From Prevotella sp. 885 (GTDB taxonomy: Bacteria > Bacteroidota > Bacteroidia > Bacteroidales > Bacteroidaceae): 64,000 nt of DNA. The notes under the pieces are model-generated. The model worked only from the letters and a program-made list of their open reading frames with translations, was not told the origin of the DNA and searched no databases. Location: NCBI RefSeq assembly GCF_002265625.1, contig NZ_NOVE01000003.1, forward strand, positions 124,001 through 188,000, written 5' to 3'. Both the position numbers and the translations under genes were made by a program. Below, one piece after another: positions 17,283 to 25,656 of the stretch; within the stretch, counting starts at the first letter, position 1, and every line of letters begins with the position of its first letter.

Positions 17283-18530
17283 ATGGCAACAATTAAACCT
17301 TTCAAAGGTGTACGCCCTCCGAAAGATATGGTTGAGGAAATCACCTCACGTCCTTATGATGTTCTCGACAGCGAAGAGGCAAGAGCTGAGGCTGGCGATA
17401 ACGAAAAGAGCCTTTACCACATTATAAAGCCGGAAATCGACTTTGAACCGGGCACAAGCGAGTACGACCCCAGAGTGTACGAGCAGGCTGCTAAGAACTT
17501 CCAGAAGTTCCAGGATAAGGGATGGCTTCGTCAGGACGAGAAGGAGTCTTACTATATCTACGCTCAGACCATGAACGGCAAGACACAGTATGGTCTTGTG
17601 GTTGGTGCTTTCGTTAATGACTATATGAACGGCACCATCAAGAAGCATGAGCTGACACGCCGCGACAAGGAGGAAGACCGCATGAAGCATGTTCGCGTTA
17701 ATGACGCTAACATCGAGCCGGTGTTCTTCGCATATCCTGACAATGCTGTGCTCAACGAGCTGATTATGCGCTATGCCGCTGGTAAGCCTGAGTACGACTT
17801 TGTTTCTCCGATTGACGGATTCGGCCATAAGTTCTGGGTTATTACCGACGATGCTGACATAAAGACCATCACAGAGGAGTTCGCTAAGATGCCAGCTCTC
17901 TACATCGCTGACGGCCATCACCGTAGTGCTGCTGCTGCTTTGGTAGGTGCAGAGAAGGCTAAGAACAATCCTAACCATAAGGGTGACGAGGAGTATAACT
18001 ACTTCATGGCTGTTTGCTTCCAGGCTTCACAGCTTACCGTGCTCGACTATAACCGCGTTGTGAAGGACCTTAACGGTCTTACTTCTGAGCAGTTCCTCGA
18101 TGCATTGCGTGAGAACTTCGAGGTAACAGATAAGGGTGAGGCTATCTATAAGCCGCAGCGTCTGCACGAGTTCTCGCTCTACCTTGACAAGCATTGGTAT
18201 GCATTGAATGCTAAGCCTGGCACATTTGACGATTCTGATCCTATCGGTGTTCTTGACGTTGACATCTCAAGCCGTCTTATCCTTGACAAGGTTCTGAACA
18301 TCACAGACCTCCGCTCTGACAAGCGCATCGACTTCGTCGGTGGTCTCAGAGGTCTCGAGGAACTCAAGCGTCGCGTTGACAGCGGTGAGATGCGTGTAGC
18401 ATTGGCATTGTATCCTGTTTCGATGAAGCAGATTATCGACATTGCTGACAGCGGTAAGATTATGCCTCCTAAGGCTACGTGGTTCGAGCCGAAGCTCAGA
18501 TCAGGATTGGTAATCCACAAATTGTCTTGA
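17283..18530 (+). CDS. DUF1015 family protein of the serine cluster
   Basis: The 415-residue cytoplasmic protein belongs to DUF1015. Visible family features are the N-terminal IKPFKGVRPP, RPYDVLDSEEA, and the histidine segment IADGHHRSAAA near residue 208. The biochemical function is not established. Its constant position next to serC and serA in Bacteroidetes suggests a role linked to serine metabolism, which is inference. It follows serA by 38 nt and precedes the IMPACT-family gene by 13 nt, so the four genes probably form one operon. Confidence 0.9.
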   Translation: MATIKPFKGVRPPKDMVEEITSRPYDVLDSEEARAEAGDNEKSLYHIIKPEIDFEPGTSEYDPRVYEQAAKNFQKFQDKGWLRQDEKESYYIYAQTMNGKTQYGLVVGAFVNDYMNGTIKKHELTRRDKEEDRMKHVRVNDANIEPVFFAYPDNAVLNELIMRYAAGKPEYDFVSPIDGFGHKFWVITDDADIKTITEEFAKMPALYIADGHHRSAAAALVGAEKAKNNPNHKGDEEYNYFMAVCFQASQLTVLDYNRVVKDLNGLTSEQFLDALRENFEVTDKGEAIYKPQRLHEFSLYLDKHWYALNAKPGTFDDSDPIGVLDVDISSRLILDKVLNITDLRSDKRIDFVGGLRGLEELKRRVDSGEMRVALALYPVSMKQIIDIADSGKIMPPKATWFEPKLRSGLVIHKLS

Positions 18531-18543
18531 TAATAATTTTAAA

Positions 18544-19143
18544 ATGAACATTACTGACGAGTATTTCACAATAAAGGATAATATCTCGGAAGGCTTCTAT
18601 AGCGAGAAACGTAGTAAGTTTCTCGCTTTTGCCTTTCATGTAACTACAGAAGAAGAGATAAAGGAGATTGTTTCAGAATATCGAAAGAAGTATTATGATG
18701 CCCGACATGTGTGTTGGGCTTATATGCTTGGCGCTCAACGTACAGAGTTTCGTGCCAATGACGACGGCGAACCCAGCAGTACAGCCGGAAAACCAATCCT
18801 CGGTCAGATAAACAAGAATGAGCTGACCGACATATTGATTATCGTCGTGCGTTATTATGGTGGTGTTAACCTTGGAACGAGTGGGCTTATCGTTGCCTAT
18901 CGCACGGCAGCGGCTGAAGCAATCGCAAACGCAGAGGTCATAAAGCTGTATGACGAGGAAGTGGTGACGTACGATTTTCCTTACGTTATGATGAATGACG
19001 TGATGAAGATTATTAAGGATATGTCGCCGCGAATCGTCAGTCAGACTTATGATAATACGTGTGAAATACAACTCAGTATAAGAAAATCGCAGGCTCCGTT
19101 GCTTAAGAGTCGCCTTGAGAAACTCTCGTTTAAGGACGAGTAA
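18544..19143 (+). CDS. IMPACT/YigZ family protein
   Basis: The 199-residue protein has the N-terminal UPF0029 (IMPACT) domain with SKFLAFAF, ARHVCWAY, DDGEPSSTAGKPIL and RYYGGVNLGTSGL, followed by a small C-terminal ferredoxin-like domain. The eukaryotic relatives act in translational control through Gcn1; the bacterial role is not known. It is the last gene of the serC operon and ends before the strong bidirectional terminator at 19185-19230. Confidence 0.92.
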   Translation: MNITDEYFTIKDNISEGFYSEKRSKFLAFAFHVTTEEEIKEIVSEYRKKYYDARHVCWAYMLGAQRTEFRANDDGEPSSTAGKPILGQINKNELTDILIIVVRYYGGVNLGTSGLIVAYRTAAAEAIANAEVIKLYDEEVVTYDFPYVMMNDVMKIIKDMSPRIVSQTYDNTCEIQLSIRKSQAPLLKSRLEKLSFKDE

Positions 19144-19184
19144 TGATAGGGTATGGCTTGCTTAAGTAAGGCTTGTATAAAATT

Positions 19185-19230
19185 AAAATGCCGCTATTCC
19201 AAATCAACATTGTTGGAATAGCGGCATTTT
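19185..19230. terminator. Bidirectional terminator between convergent genes
   Basis: AAAATGCCGCTATTCCAA (19185-19202) pairs perfectly over 18 bp with 19213-19230 around a 10-nt loop, with A and T runs at the two ends. It can end the serine operon on the plus strand and the FHA operon on the minus strand. Confidence 0.95.
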
Positions 19231-19255
19231 TATGCTTGCTTGTTTGTAATTCTAA

Positions 19256-19795
19256 TTATTTGTTTTCCTCGTTTTCGTCCTGCGTATGCAGTATCACGCT
19301 TGTTGCTCCGATAGTGAACAGCGTACCGTCCTCGATGACTCTTTGTTCTCTATCGCCGAGTATGACGTTATCGACGAATGTGCCGGTATAGCTGGGGCCG
19401 TCTTTAAGAACATATTTCAACTTGCCGTTCTTTCCCCTGCTTACTGTTATTGAGCAATGGTTAATGTCAATGCTTGGATCGTTGGTCTCTATGGCGCAAT
19501 TCACACCGCTGTTCTTCATATAACGTCCTATTACATTGACACCCATCTTCAAGGGAATTACCTGCTTGTAATGGAAGACATTCTCTATGACTGTGATGTA
19601 TCCGTAGCGGCTGTCATCAGCGTTCTCGTCAGGATTGTCTTCCTTTTGTGTGTTGCGTAGCTTGCTGGTACCGATGCGAATACCAAACTGCTTGCCGCAT
19701 TGTGGGCACATAAAGACTAAAGACTGTCCTTCTTTGTATTTCTTTTCGTCAAATGTGATGTAATTGTCACATTTGGGGCATCTTACTCTTTTCAT
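19256..19795 (-). CDS. Zinc-ribbon FHA domain protein
   Basis: The 179-residue protein starts with a zinc ribbon (CPKCDN near residue 6 and CPQCGK near 34) and ends with a forkhead-associated domain (about 80-170), which binds phosphothreonine peptides. FHA landmarks are VIGRYMKN, DPSIDINHCSI and GTFVDNV. It is probably cytoplasmic and reads out phosphorylation by a Ser/Thr kinase encoded elsewhere; no kinase is in the window. It lies 25 nt downstream of the HU-SPOR gene in the same operon. Confidence 0.85.
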   Translation of the reverse strand: MKRVRCPKCDNYITFDEKKYKEGQSLVFMCPQCGKQFGIRIGTSKLRNTQKEDNPDENADDSRYGYITVIENVFHYKQVIPLKMGVNVIGRYMKNSGVNCAIETNDPSIDINHCSITVSRGKNGKLKYVLKDGPSYTGTFVDNVILGDREQRVIEDGTLFTIGATSVILHTQDENEENK

Positions 19796-19820
19796 TCTTT
19801 TCTTGTAATGGAATCCTTTT

Positions 19821-20912
19821 TTATTTGATTTCTGTTATCCAGCAGCCATTAAATTCCTTCCTGTCTGAAAGAACTCGCATTGCTTTCTGGGCTTCTTCCT
19901 TATTCTTGAATTTCTTGTACGTTACCTTTGTGCCTCCCTGAGAAGTTACAGCTGCGTCAATGCCTTTGCTTTGGAGCAGCTTGGCATATTCTTCGGCATT
20001 CTTACGAGCCACGCGACTTGCGAGCACTATGGTGAAATAGCTCTCGTCTTTAGTAATCTCTACCTCTGCTTTTACGGTTGGTTCTGCAACTTCCTTGACC
20101 GCTTCTTTTTTTGAAGCTATAGTGTTAAGCTTCTCTGGCTTACCGTTGGTAATCTCCTTAGGCATCATTTCATACAGGAAACTTGTGTCAATAGCCCCAT
20201 GGCTTGTATAGTTCTTGCTGGAGTCGCCAAGTTTAGACGGAACAGAAAGGAGGATTATAATTGCTATGCAAGCAGCTGCAATATGTTTGAGCGTGCGCAT
20301 AGGAATGCGAATGGCAATCTCTTTATCTTTAGTCTCTTCCTGTTGCGTTTCTGAAGTGGTATTTGTCTCGGCAGACACTTCAGTAACTTGCTGTACCACA
20401 GGCTGAGGCTTCGGTTGTTCGGTAATGACAGGCTGCATAGTAATAGCTGTATTGGGAAGTTCCTGTTGAGGCTCTTCCATGCTTTCTTCTGCTGCCATAG
20501 GAGTAATCTCGAATGTGTCCAGTCCGTACAGGTCTGGTGAAACGAATCCTGACTGATCAGGATGGAAGTCATAGTTTCCGCTTTGATTGAGCACAATACG
20601 TCCCAATCCGCAGATATTCAGCTCACCTTCTTCTTCAATGGTCTGCTTAAGAACGGCAACATCATTATCTATATGCTTCAGGGCTTCAGGGTAGCTGATA
20701 TCGTAACAGCTTGCGTATGCCTGTGCCAGCAATGAGTCGTTCATTGTCAGCATTGGATTAAAGCCTATTGTTCTTGATGGAGGCAGAAAGATTCCCTCTG
20801 CTTTATTGTATGAAGCAGGTATGCGATGCGCCAAGAAGCCACCAAAGCCTGGGACAATAACGCAGTCATTATCCAGCAGTAATCGTACTATGTGTCTCTC
20901 TATTTCTCTCAT
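19821..20912 (-). CDS. HU-CCDC81/SPOR domain membrane protein
   Basis: The 363-residue protein has an N-terminal HU-CCDC81-like domain (IERHIVRLLLDNDCVIVPGFG, about residues 3-130), a Pro/Glu/Thr-rich linker, one membrane helix (AAACIAIIILLSVPS near residue 230) and a C-terminal SPOR domain (about 285-363) that should bind denuded peptidoglycan glycans at the division site. An upstream ATG at 20948 would place the start within the promoter, so 20912 is chosen. The promoter -7 box ends only 6 nt before this ATG, suggesting a leaderless mRNA. It is co-transcribed with the FHA gene. Confidence 0.88.
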   Translation of the reverse strand: MREIERHIVRLLLDNDCVIVPGFGGFLAHRIPASYNKAEGIFLPPSRTIGFNPMLTMNDSLLAQAYASCYDISYPEALKHIDNDVAVLKQTIEEEGELNICGLGRIVLNQSGNYDFHPDQSGFVSPDLYGLDTFEITPMAAEESMEEPQQELPNTAITMQPVITEQPKPQPVVQQVTEVSAETNTTSETQQEETKDKEIAIRIPMRTLKHIAAACIAIIILLSVPSKLGDSSKNYTSHGAIDTSFLYEMMPKEITNGKPEKLNTIASKKEAVKEVAEPTVKAEVEITKDESYFTIVLASRVARKNAEEYAKLLQSKGIDAAVTSQGGTKVTYKKFKNKEEAQKAMRVLSDRKEFNGCWITEIK

Positions 20913-20918
20913 AATCCA

Positions 20919-20949
20919 CAAAGATAAGCATTTTATTTTTAGTCGCAAA
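20919..20949 (-). promoter_or_regulatory. Promoter for the SPOR-FHA operon, apparently leaderless
   Basis: On the minus strand TTTG (20949-20946), a 19-nt spacer and TATCTTTG (20926-20919) form a perfect promoter. The ATG at 20912 follows after 6 nt, about where transcription should begin. Confidence 0.8.
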
Positions 20950-21029
20950 AAATATTGGTATAAAAATTGACTTCGTTATCTACAGGTTTAATGTATTTAT
21001 GCTTTTTGTCTTTTATTTATATTTATTGG

Positions 21030-21062
21030 TTTGTGTTTTATTGGGATTTTTTATTACCTTTG
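21030..21062 (+). promoter_or_regulatory. Promoter for the 21085 lipoprotein gene
   Basis: TTTG (21030-21033), a 21-nt spacer and TACCTTTG (21055-21062) precede the ATG by 22 nt. Confidence 0.75.
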
Positions 21063-21084
21063 TATGTGAAAAATAAAGTCCAGA

Positions 21085-21894
21085 ATGATAAGAAAACAAT
21101 CAGTATTTTTCCTGTTGATTGGTCTTGTCCTGTTTTTTGTGGCATGCGGACAGCGTGGCAATGACAGGAAGGAAGAAGTCGTACAGGAGAATCTTGAGGC
21201 AAAAAAGAATCTTCAAGGAATATGGCTTGATGATGACGGAGACGACGTCGCTTTCCGAATAAAGGGCGATTCTGTCTTTTTCCCTGATTCTACGAGTATG
21301 CCTGCCTATTTCAGAGTGGAGAAAGACTCTTTCGTGGTGGTGGGTGGCAATACGGTTAAATACCATATTGTGAAGCAGACTCCTCATCTTTTTGTCTTTG
21401 TGAACCAAAATGGTGAACGAGTAAAGCTCGTAAAAACCGACGATGAGTCATACTTAGACTTGTTTGCTCCCAAGACTTTCTTGGCTGTCAATCAGAACAG
21501 GATTGTCAAACGAGACACCGTTCTCTATCATGGCGCGGAGAAATATCATTGTTATGTTCAGGTGAATCCTACCACATACAAGGTGGTGAAGTCCACGTTC
21601 AATGACGATGGAGTGGAGGTGGGCAATGTCTATTATGACAATATTGTCAATCTGGGAGTTTTTAACGGGGCACGACGCCTGTTCTCAAGCGACTTCCGCA
21701 AACAGGACTTCCAGAAGAACATCCCTTCGGACATCCTGCGTCAGTTAGTGTTGAGCGATATTACGTTCAATCAAGCCAATGAAGAAGGCATGCATTTCTA
21801 TGCCGTGCTTGTTATTCCTGAGACATCTATCAGTTATATTGTGGAACTGGTGGTGACGTATGACGGAAAGATTATTAAGCGAATCAAGAAATGA
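21085..21894 (+). CDS. DUF4738-like lipoprotein
   Basis: The 269-residue protein has a lipoprotein signal: a hydrophobic stretch and the lipobox LFFVAC with the acylated cysteine at residue 21. The rest is soluble and beta-rich, with charged repeats such as DDDGDDVAF. It resembles the DUF4738 lipoproteins of Prevotella; function is unknown. It has its own promoter (21030-21062) and converges on the T9SS plug gene, with a hairpin at 21909-21944 between the stops. Confidence 0.8.
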   Translation: MIRKQSVFFLLIGLVLFFVACGQRGNDRKEEVVQENLEAKKNLQGIWLDDDGDDVAFRIKGDSVFFPDSTSMPAYFRVEKDSFVVVGGNTVKYHIVKQTPHLFVFVNQNGERVKLVKTDDESYLDLFAPKTFLAVNQNRIVKRDTVLYHGAEKYHCYVQVNPTTYKVVKSTFNDDGVEVGNVYYDNIVNLGVFNGARRLFSSDFRKQDFQKNIPSDILRQLVLSDITFNQANEEGMHFYAVLVIPETSISYIVELVVTYDGKIIKRIKK

Positions 21895-21908
21895 TTTTAT
21901 AAAGAAAG

Positions 21909-21944
21909 CTTCCGTTAGAACCTCTTATTTGGTTCTAACGGAAG
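21909..21944. terminator. 14-bp hairpin shared with the 3' end of the plug gene
   Basis: CTTCCGTTAGAACC (21909-21922) pairs with 21931-21944 around an 8-nt loop. The right arm encodes the last residues (SSVR) of the minus-strand plug protein, and that gene's stop codon (21925-21927) lies in the loop. It can act as terminator for the plus-strand gene, although the T run is poor. Confidence 0.7.
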
Positions 21945-23169
21945 AATAACCTACAAGGCGATCCGTTCTTTCTCCTATTGGTCGCCAATAAACAAAAGCT
22001 TGGTATTCGTTTTCGGTCTGAAAGAAATTGCCTTCAGACGAAACAGGAACAATGCTGCCATCATCTCGTTTTGTCAGATATTGATACGAGTAATATCCCT
22101 GTTTTAGTTTTATTATAGCCTCGTATTGTTGAGCTATTTCATTGTATGTCATTTCGTATTTCGGCGTAAACTCTCCGTTGGTCCACACGCCGTTAACGTA
22201 GACTGTTCCGTTCTGTCTTGGAGCTTTCAGTCTGAACATCACATTCACATATTCAGAGATGCGGTCGTTCTCAATATTGTCGCTGTTGCGAATATAGAAA
22301 GCGCCATTGGCGTCCTCGTCGTAAACGTAGCTTGGTCTTGGGAGGTCTGTCCATACCATGGCATGATAGTCATTGTTCTCCCACCAGATATTCTCGATGC
22401 CTAACGTAGGATGATCGGTGGCGAGAACCTCGAACTTATGGTATTCGTTGCCTCCGTCGAAAATCAAATCCCTGTTATGCTCCCATTTCATTCCGTAAGG
22501 GGTGGTGTATTGCTGGCGCATATCGCGTCGTACTGTTTCCCATCTGCCGTTCTGCAATACAGCCACGCGAATCTCGCGTTCTGGATTTGAGATTGAGATA
22601 TTGCCATAGTTGAGCGATAACGCCACTTGCTGATGACTCTTGTTTATGTCGATGTCCGTGTTTGACGTTACCGACATCTGAATGCCCATCAGCGGCTCCA
22701 CCACCATGAAGCAAGCGCTGAAAACCGTGTCGCCCTCATTCTCGTCGTACACAGTAACTCGATAGTTGCCGCTTTTCTTTATCCGGCATTTCTCGTTAGG
22801 AATCTGGAATGAATAATGCGTATAGAGAGTGTTGGTGTTTATCGACTCCTCGTTGTTGTCAATAGTGTTGCCATCAGCAAAGCCGTCACAATAGTCGCTG
22901 TCAAACAGTTCGGTAGACGTAGTCCAGTCCGCTTCGCAATGGTCAAGCCTATAAACATAACGACGGCCTTCATGCGTAAGATCATCGAACGATATGTTTA
23001 TGGGCTTGTCGCCACCAAGCGTGACGACCGGCATTTCCAGCCAGTCTGTACCAGCCACAACCTGCAGGGAGGCTATCTGTTCTGACTTTATTTCGTTGTT
23101 CTGCGCCATGACGTTGTTTGCATTCAAGCATATTGTGGCTATGGCGAGGTAATGTTTCAGAGGTGTCAT
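21925..23169 (-). CDS. Type IX secretion system plug protein (DUF5103)
   Basis: The 414-residue protein has a signal peptide (cleavage after NVMAQ) and matches DUF5103, the periplasmic plug that closes the SprA translocon of the type IX secretion system. Landmarks are RYVYRLDHCEADW near residue 70, the FADGNTID segment and two beta-sandwich-like halves ending in NEYQAFVYWRPIG. The other T9SS genes are not in the window. It is 38 nt downstream of a TonB-dependent receptor gene and probably shares its transcript. Confidence 0.9.
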   Translation of the reverse strand: MTPLKHYLAIATICLNANNVMAQNNEIKSEQIASLQVVAGTDWLEMPVVTLGGDKPINISFDDLTHEGRRYVYRLDHCEADWTTSTELFDSDYCDGFADGNTIDNNEESINTNTLYTHYSFQIPNEKCRIKKSGNYRVTVYDENEGDTVFSACFMVVEPLMGIQMSVTSNTDIDINKSHQQVALSLNYGNISISNPEREIRVAVLQNGRWETVRRDMRQQYTTPYGMKWEHNRDLIFDGGNEYHKFEVLATDHPTLGIENIWWENNDYHAMVWTDLPRPSYVYDEDANGAFYIRNSDNIENDRISEYVNVMFRLKAPRQNGTVYVNGVWTNGEFTPKYEMTYNEIAQQYEAIIKLKQGYYSYQYLTKRDDGSIVPVSSEGNFFQTENEYQAFVYWRPIGERTDRLVGYSSVRTK

Positions 23170-23207
23170 TCTGTGCAGTTTTGGAAATCCGTGTTAGAAA
23201 TCTATGA

Positions 23208-25589
23208 TTAGAAATCAACTGTAACTCTAAAGTTAATCTGCCTGCCTGTCAGGTAGTTCGGTACGGCATATTGTCCGCCGGTTACGTCCGTAATCCAGTA
23301 GTATGAATTGACGTTGTTTATGCCGAACAGGTTTAGGCATTCGGCTCCGAGCCATACGTTTCTCAACTGAATGTGCTTTCTCTGCTTACCCTCATTGTTC
23401 AGAAGACGATAGCTCAGTCCGATGTCCGCTCTCTTGTAAGCAGGAGCACGGAATACGTTCGATTCCAGTTCCTGATGCGGTGCCGAGAATGGCAGACCGT
23501 CAGCAAGAGCAAGTTTAAGCGACATCTTCCATCTGTCTGTTCCAGGGAAATAGTCTGTGAAGAACATGTTGATGGCGTATCTCTGGTCTGTCGGTAGAGG
23601 AATCGACTTGCCGTTGAGCTTCATACTTGTGTTCATAAGCGATAGCGACAACCAAGAGTCTGTGCCCGGCACGAACTCGCCGTAAAGCTTCAGGTCGATG
23701 CCGGCAGCATGACCGCTACTCTCGTTGCTGCCGTAATACACCACCTTCACGTTGTTGACGCTGTAAGGCACAAGGTTGCCAAGGGCTTTATAGTAAGCCT
23801 CTGCTGTGAACTTGAATGAGCGGTTGTTCATGCGGAAACGATAGTCGAAACCTGCGATGAAGTGTATGGATCTCTGGCTCTTTGCCTTGCTGTTGAGCGA
23901 GGCGTAAGTGATGCCGTTTTGCGTGGTGGTGTCTCTAAGCTCTTTGAAGAAAGGAGCCTGATAATAAAGGCCCGTTGCGAATCTCATTGTGATGTTCTCG
24001 TTGAAGGCAGGAATGATGCCAAGCGAAACGCGTGGGCTGACAATGGTCTCCTTCGTGTAGCTCCAATGGCTCAGTCTTACGCCGTAGTTAAGAGTGTAGA
24101 GCGTCTTCTCGTTGTTACTTGTAAAGCGGAAAGCGTCCTGAATATAAGCCTCTATACGGTTGGCGTCGAGCACGTTCTTAGCCCTCATGCTGTAGATCAT
24201 ATAAAGGTCCTTGCCTGTATGCGGCACGCTGTAGTTGCTGGAGTCGCGCATCTCGTATTCCACGGAATTCTCCGTTATCTTCTCTTTCTTGAAGGTGAAC
24301 GCTCCCTCAATGTCATGCTTTTTATACTTGGTCTTGAACAGCAGCTTTGCGCTTTCCACATGAGCCTTAAGATAATTGCGGGCATGCTGAAAGTAAGTGC
24401 CTACACCAAGATTCTCGCTCGTCTCAGTCTGTGTGAGCCAGTACTGACCCTGAATGTCATACTTTTCCTGCTCTCTTGTGTTGAATGCGGAAGCAATGAG
24501 CGAGAGTGAAGTCTTCTCACCAAAGTTGCGGGTAATGCCTACAGCACCGAAGAAGGTGCGGAACACGTCCTTTTCCTGTCCGTCGAAATAAACTTGGAAC
24601 GCCTTTACATTCTCCATCGTACCGAATTTCGTCTCACGGTCTTCCGGCGTGAAGTTGTAGTGGTTGTCCGAAATGTTTCCGAGCAACTTTATCTCCCAAC
24701 GCTTATTGGGTGTGTATGTAAGGTAGGTCTGATAGTCGATAAACGTAGGGCTGTATTCTCCCTTCGTGTCCATCGAACCTAAAAGATGCTTTGTGGTCTT
24801 ATATCTGAAGCCGTTGCTCCACGAAACCTTTTTGTTTGAAACTCCCACGAATGCGCTTGCTCCGAGCATACTTGCCGAAGCAGTAGCCTCAAACTTCTTG
24901 GGTTTACGATATTTGATGTTCAATGCTGAAGACATCTTGTCGCCGTATCTTGCTTCATAACCTCCCGTAGAGAAGCTGATTTTCTCCACCATGTCAGGAT
25001 TGATGACCGAAATGCCTTCCTGCTGACCGCTTCTTACGAGGAACGGACGATAGATTTCCACGTTGTCTATGTAGACGCTGTTCTCGTCAAACGATCCTCC
25101 TCGCACGTTATACTGCGACGAAAGTTCGCTATGAGTCGACACGCCTGCCTGACTCTGTATGAGTTCCTCCACGGCATTGCCGCTGGCAGACGGAAGCGAC
25201 TTCAGGTGGTCCTTGCTGATGTCTTCCATCTGACCCGTCTCAATCTTCTTTCCGGTTATGGTCACTTCGCCCAACTGGTTCTCATCTGAGTGGAGCACTA
25301 TTTGCAGCGTCTGCTTGCCACGGGGACGACGGAGGATGCGTGTCTTGGCTTTGTAGCCAATCATTGAGAACTTAATAACCACAGAGTCAGCCGAATGCAG
25401 CTGCATACTGTATTCTCCCTTCAATGAGGTCATAGTCATCTTGCCCTGTTTCAGACACGAAACAGAGGCAAATTCTATTGGGTCGTTATTCTCGTCAGTA
25501 ACGCGTCCTTGGAGCGTGAATGTCTGTGCGCTTGCCGTAACTGTGACAAGCAAGCAGATTATCTGGAATATTATTGTTTTAATTCTCAT
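23208..25589 (-). CDS. TonB-dependent receptor with carboxypeptidase-like domain
   Basis: The 793-residue outer membrane protein has a signal peptide ending at TASAQ, a carboxypeptidase regulatory-like domain (about 24-105, TFTLQGRVTDENNDPIEFAS), a plug (about 125-240, with YNVRGGSFDENSVYIDN) and a 22-strand barrel ending in a terminal Phe (RVTVDF). It should import a substrate with energy from TonB. There is no SusD partner beside it, so it is not a classic glycan-utilisation pair; the substrate cannot be read. The T9SS plug gene follows 38 nt downstream. Confidence 0.92.
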   Translation of the reverse strand: MRIKTIIFQIICLLVTVTASAQTFTLQGRVTDENNDPIEFASVSCLKQGKMTMTSLKGEYSMQLHSADSVVIKFSMIGYKAKTRILRRPRGKQTLQIVLHSDENQLGEVTITGKKIETGQMEDISKDHLKSLPSASGNAVEELIQSQAGVSTHSELSSQYNVRGGSFDENSVYIDNVEIYRPFLVRSGQQEGISVINPDMVEKISFSTGGYEARYGDKMSSALNIKYRKPKKFEATASASMLGASAFVGVSNKKVSWSNGFRYKTTKHLLGSMDTKGEYSPTFIDYQTYLTYTPNKRWEIKLLGNISDNHYNFTPEDRETKFGTMENVKAFQVYFDGQEKDVFRTFFGAVGITRNFGEKTSLSLIASAFNTREQEKYDIQGQYWLTQTETSENLGVGTYFQHARNYLKAHVESAKLLFKTKYKKHDIEGAFTFKKEKITENSVEYEMRDSSNYSVPHTGKDLYMIYSMRAKNVLDANRIEAYIQDAFRFTSNNEKTLYTLNYGVRLSHWSYTKETIVSPRVSLGIIPAFNENITMRFATGLYYQAPFFKELRDTTTQNGITYASLNSKAKSQRSIHFIAGFDYRFRMNNRSFKFTAEAYYKALGNLVPYSVNNVKVVYYGSNESSGHAAGIDLKLYGEFVPGTDSWLSLSLMNTSMKLNGKSIPLPTDQRYAINMFFTDYFPGTDRWKMSLKLALADGLPFSAPHQELESNVFRAPAYKRADIGLSYRLLNNEGKQRKHIQLRNVWLGAECLNLFGINNVNSYYWITDVTGGQYAVPNYLTGRQINFRVTVDF

Positions 25590-25656
25590 ATTTATTATAA
25601 CGCTCCGTGTCGTCCTTTATTGTATTATGCCTTTCCTGTTGTCCGTTATTTTTACG

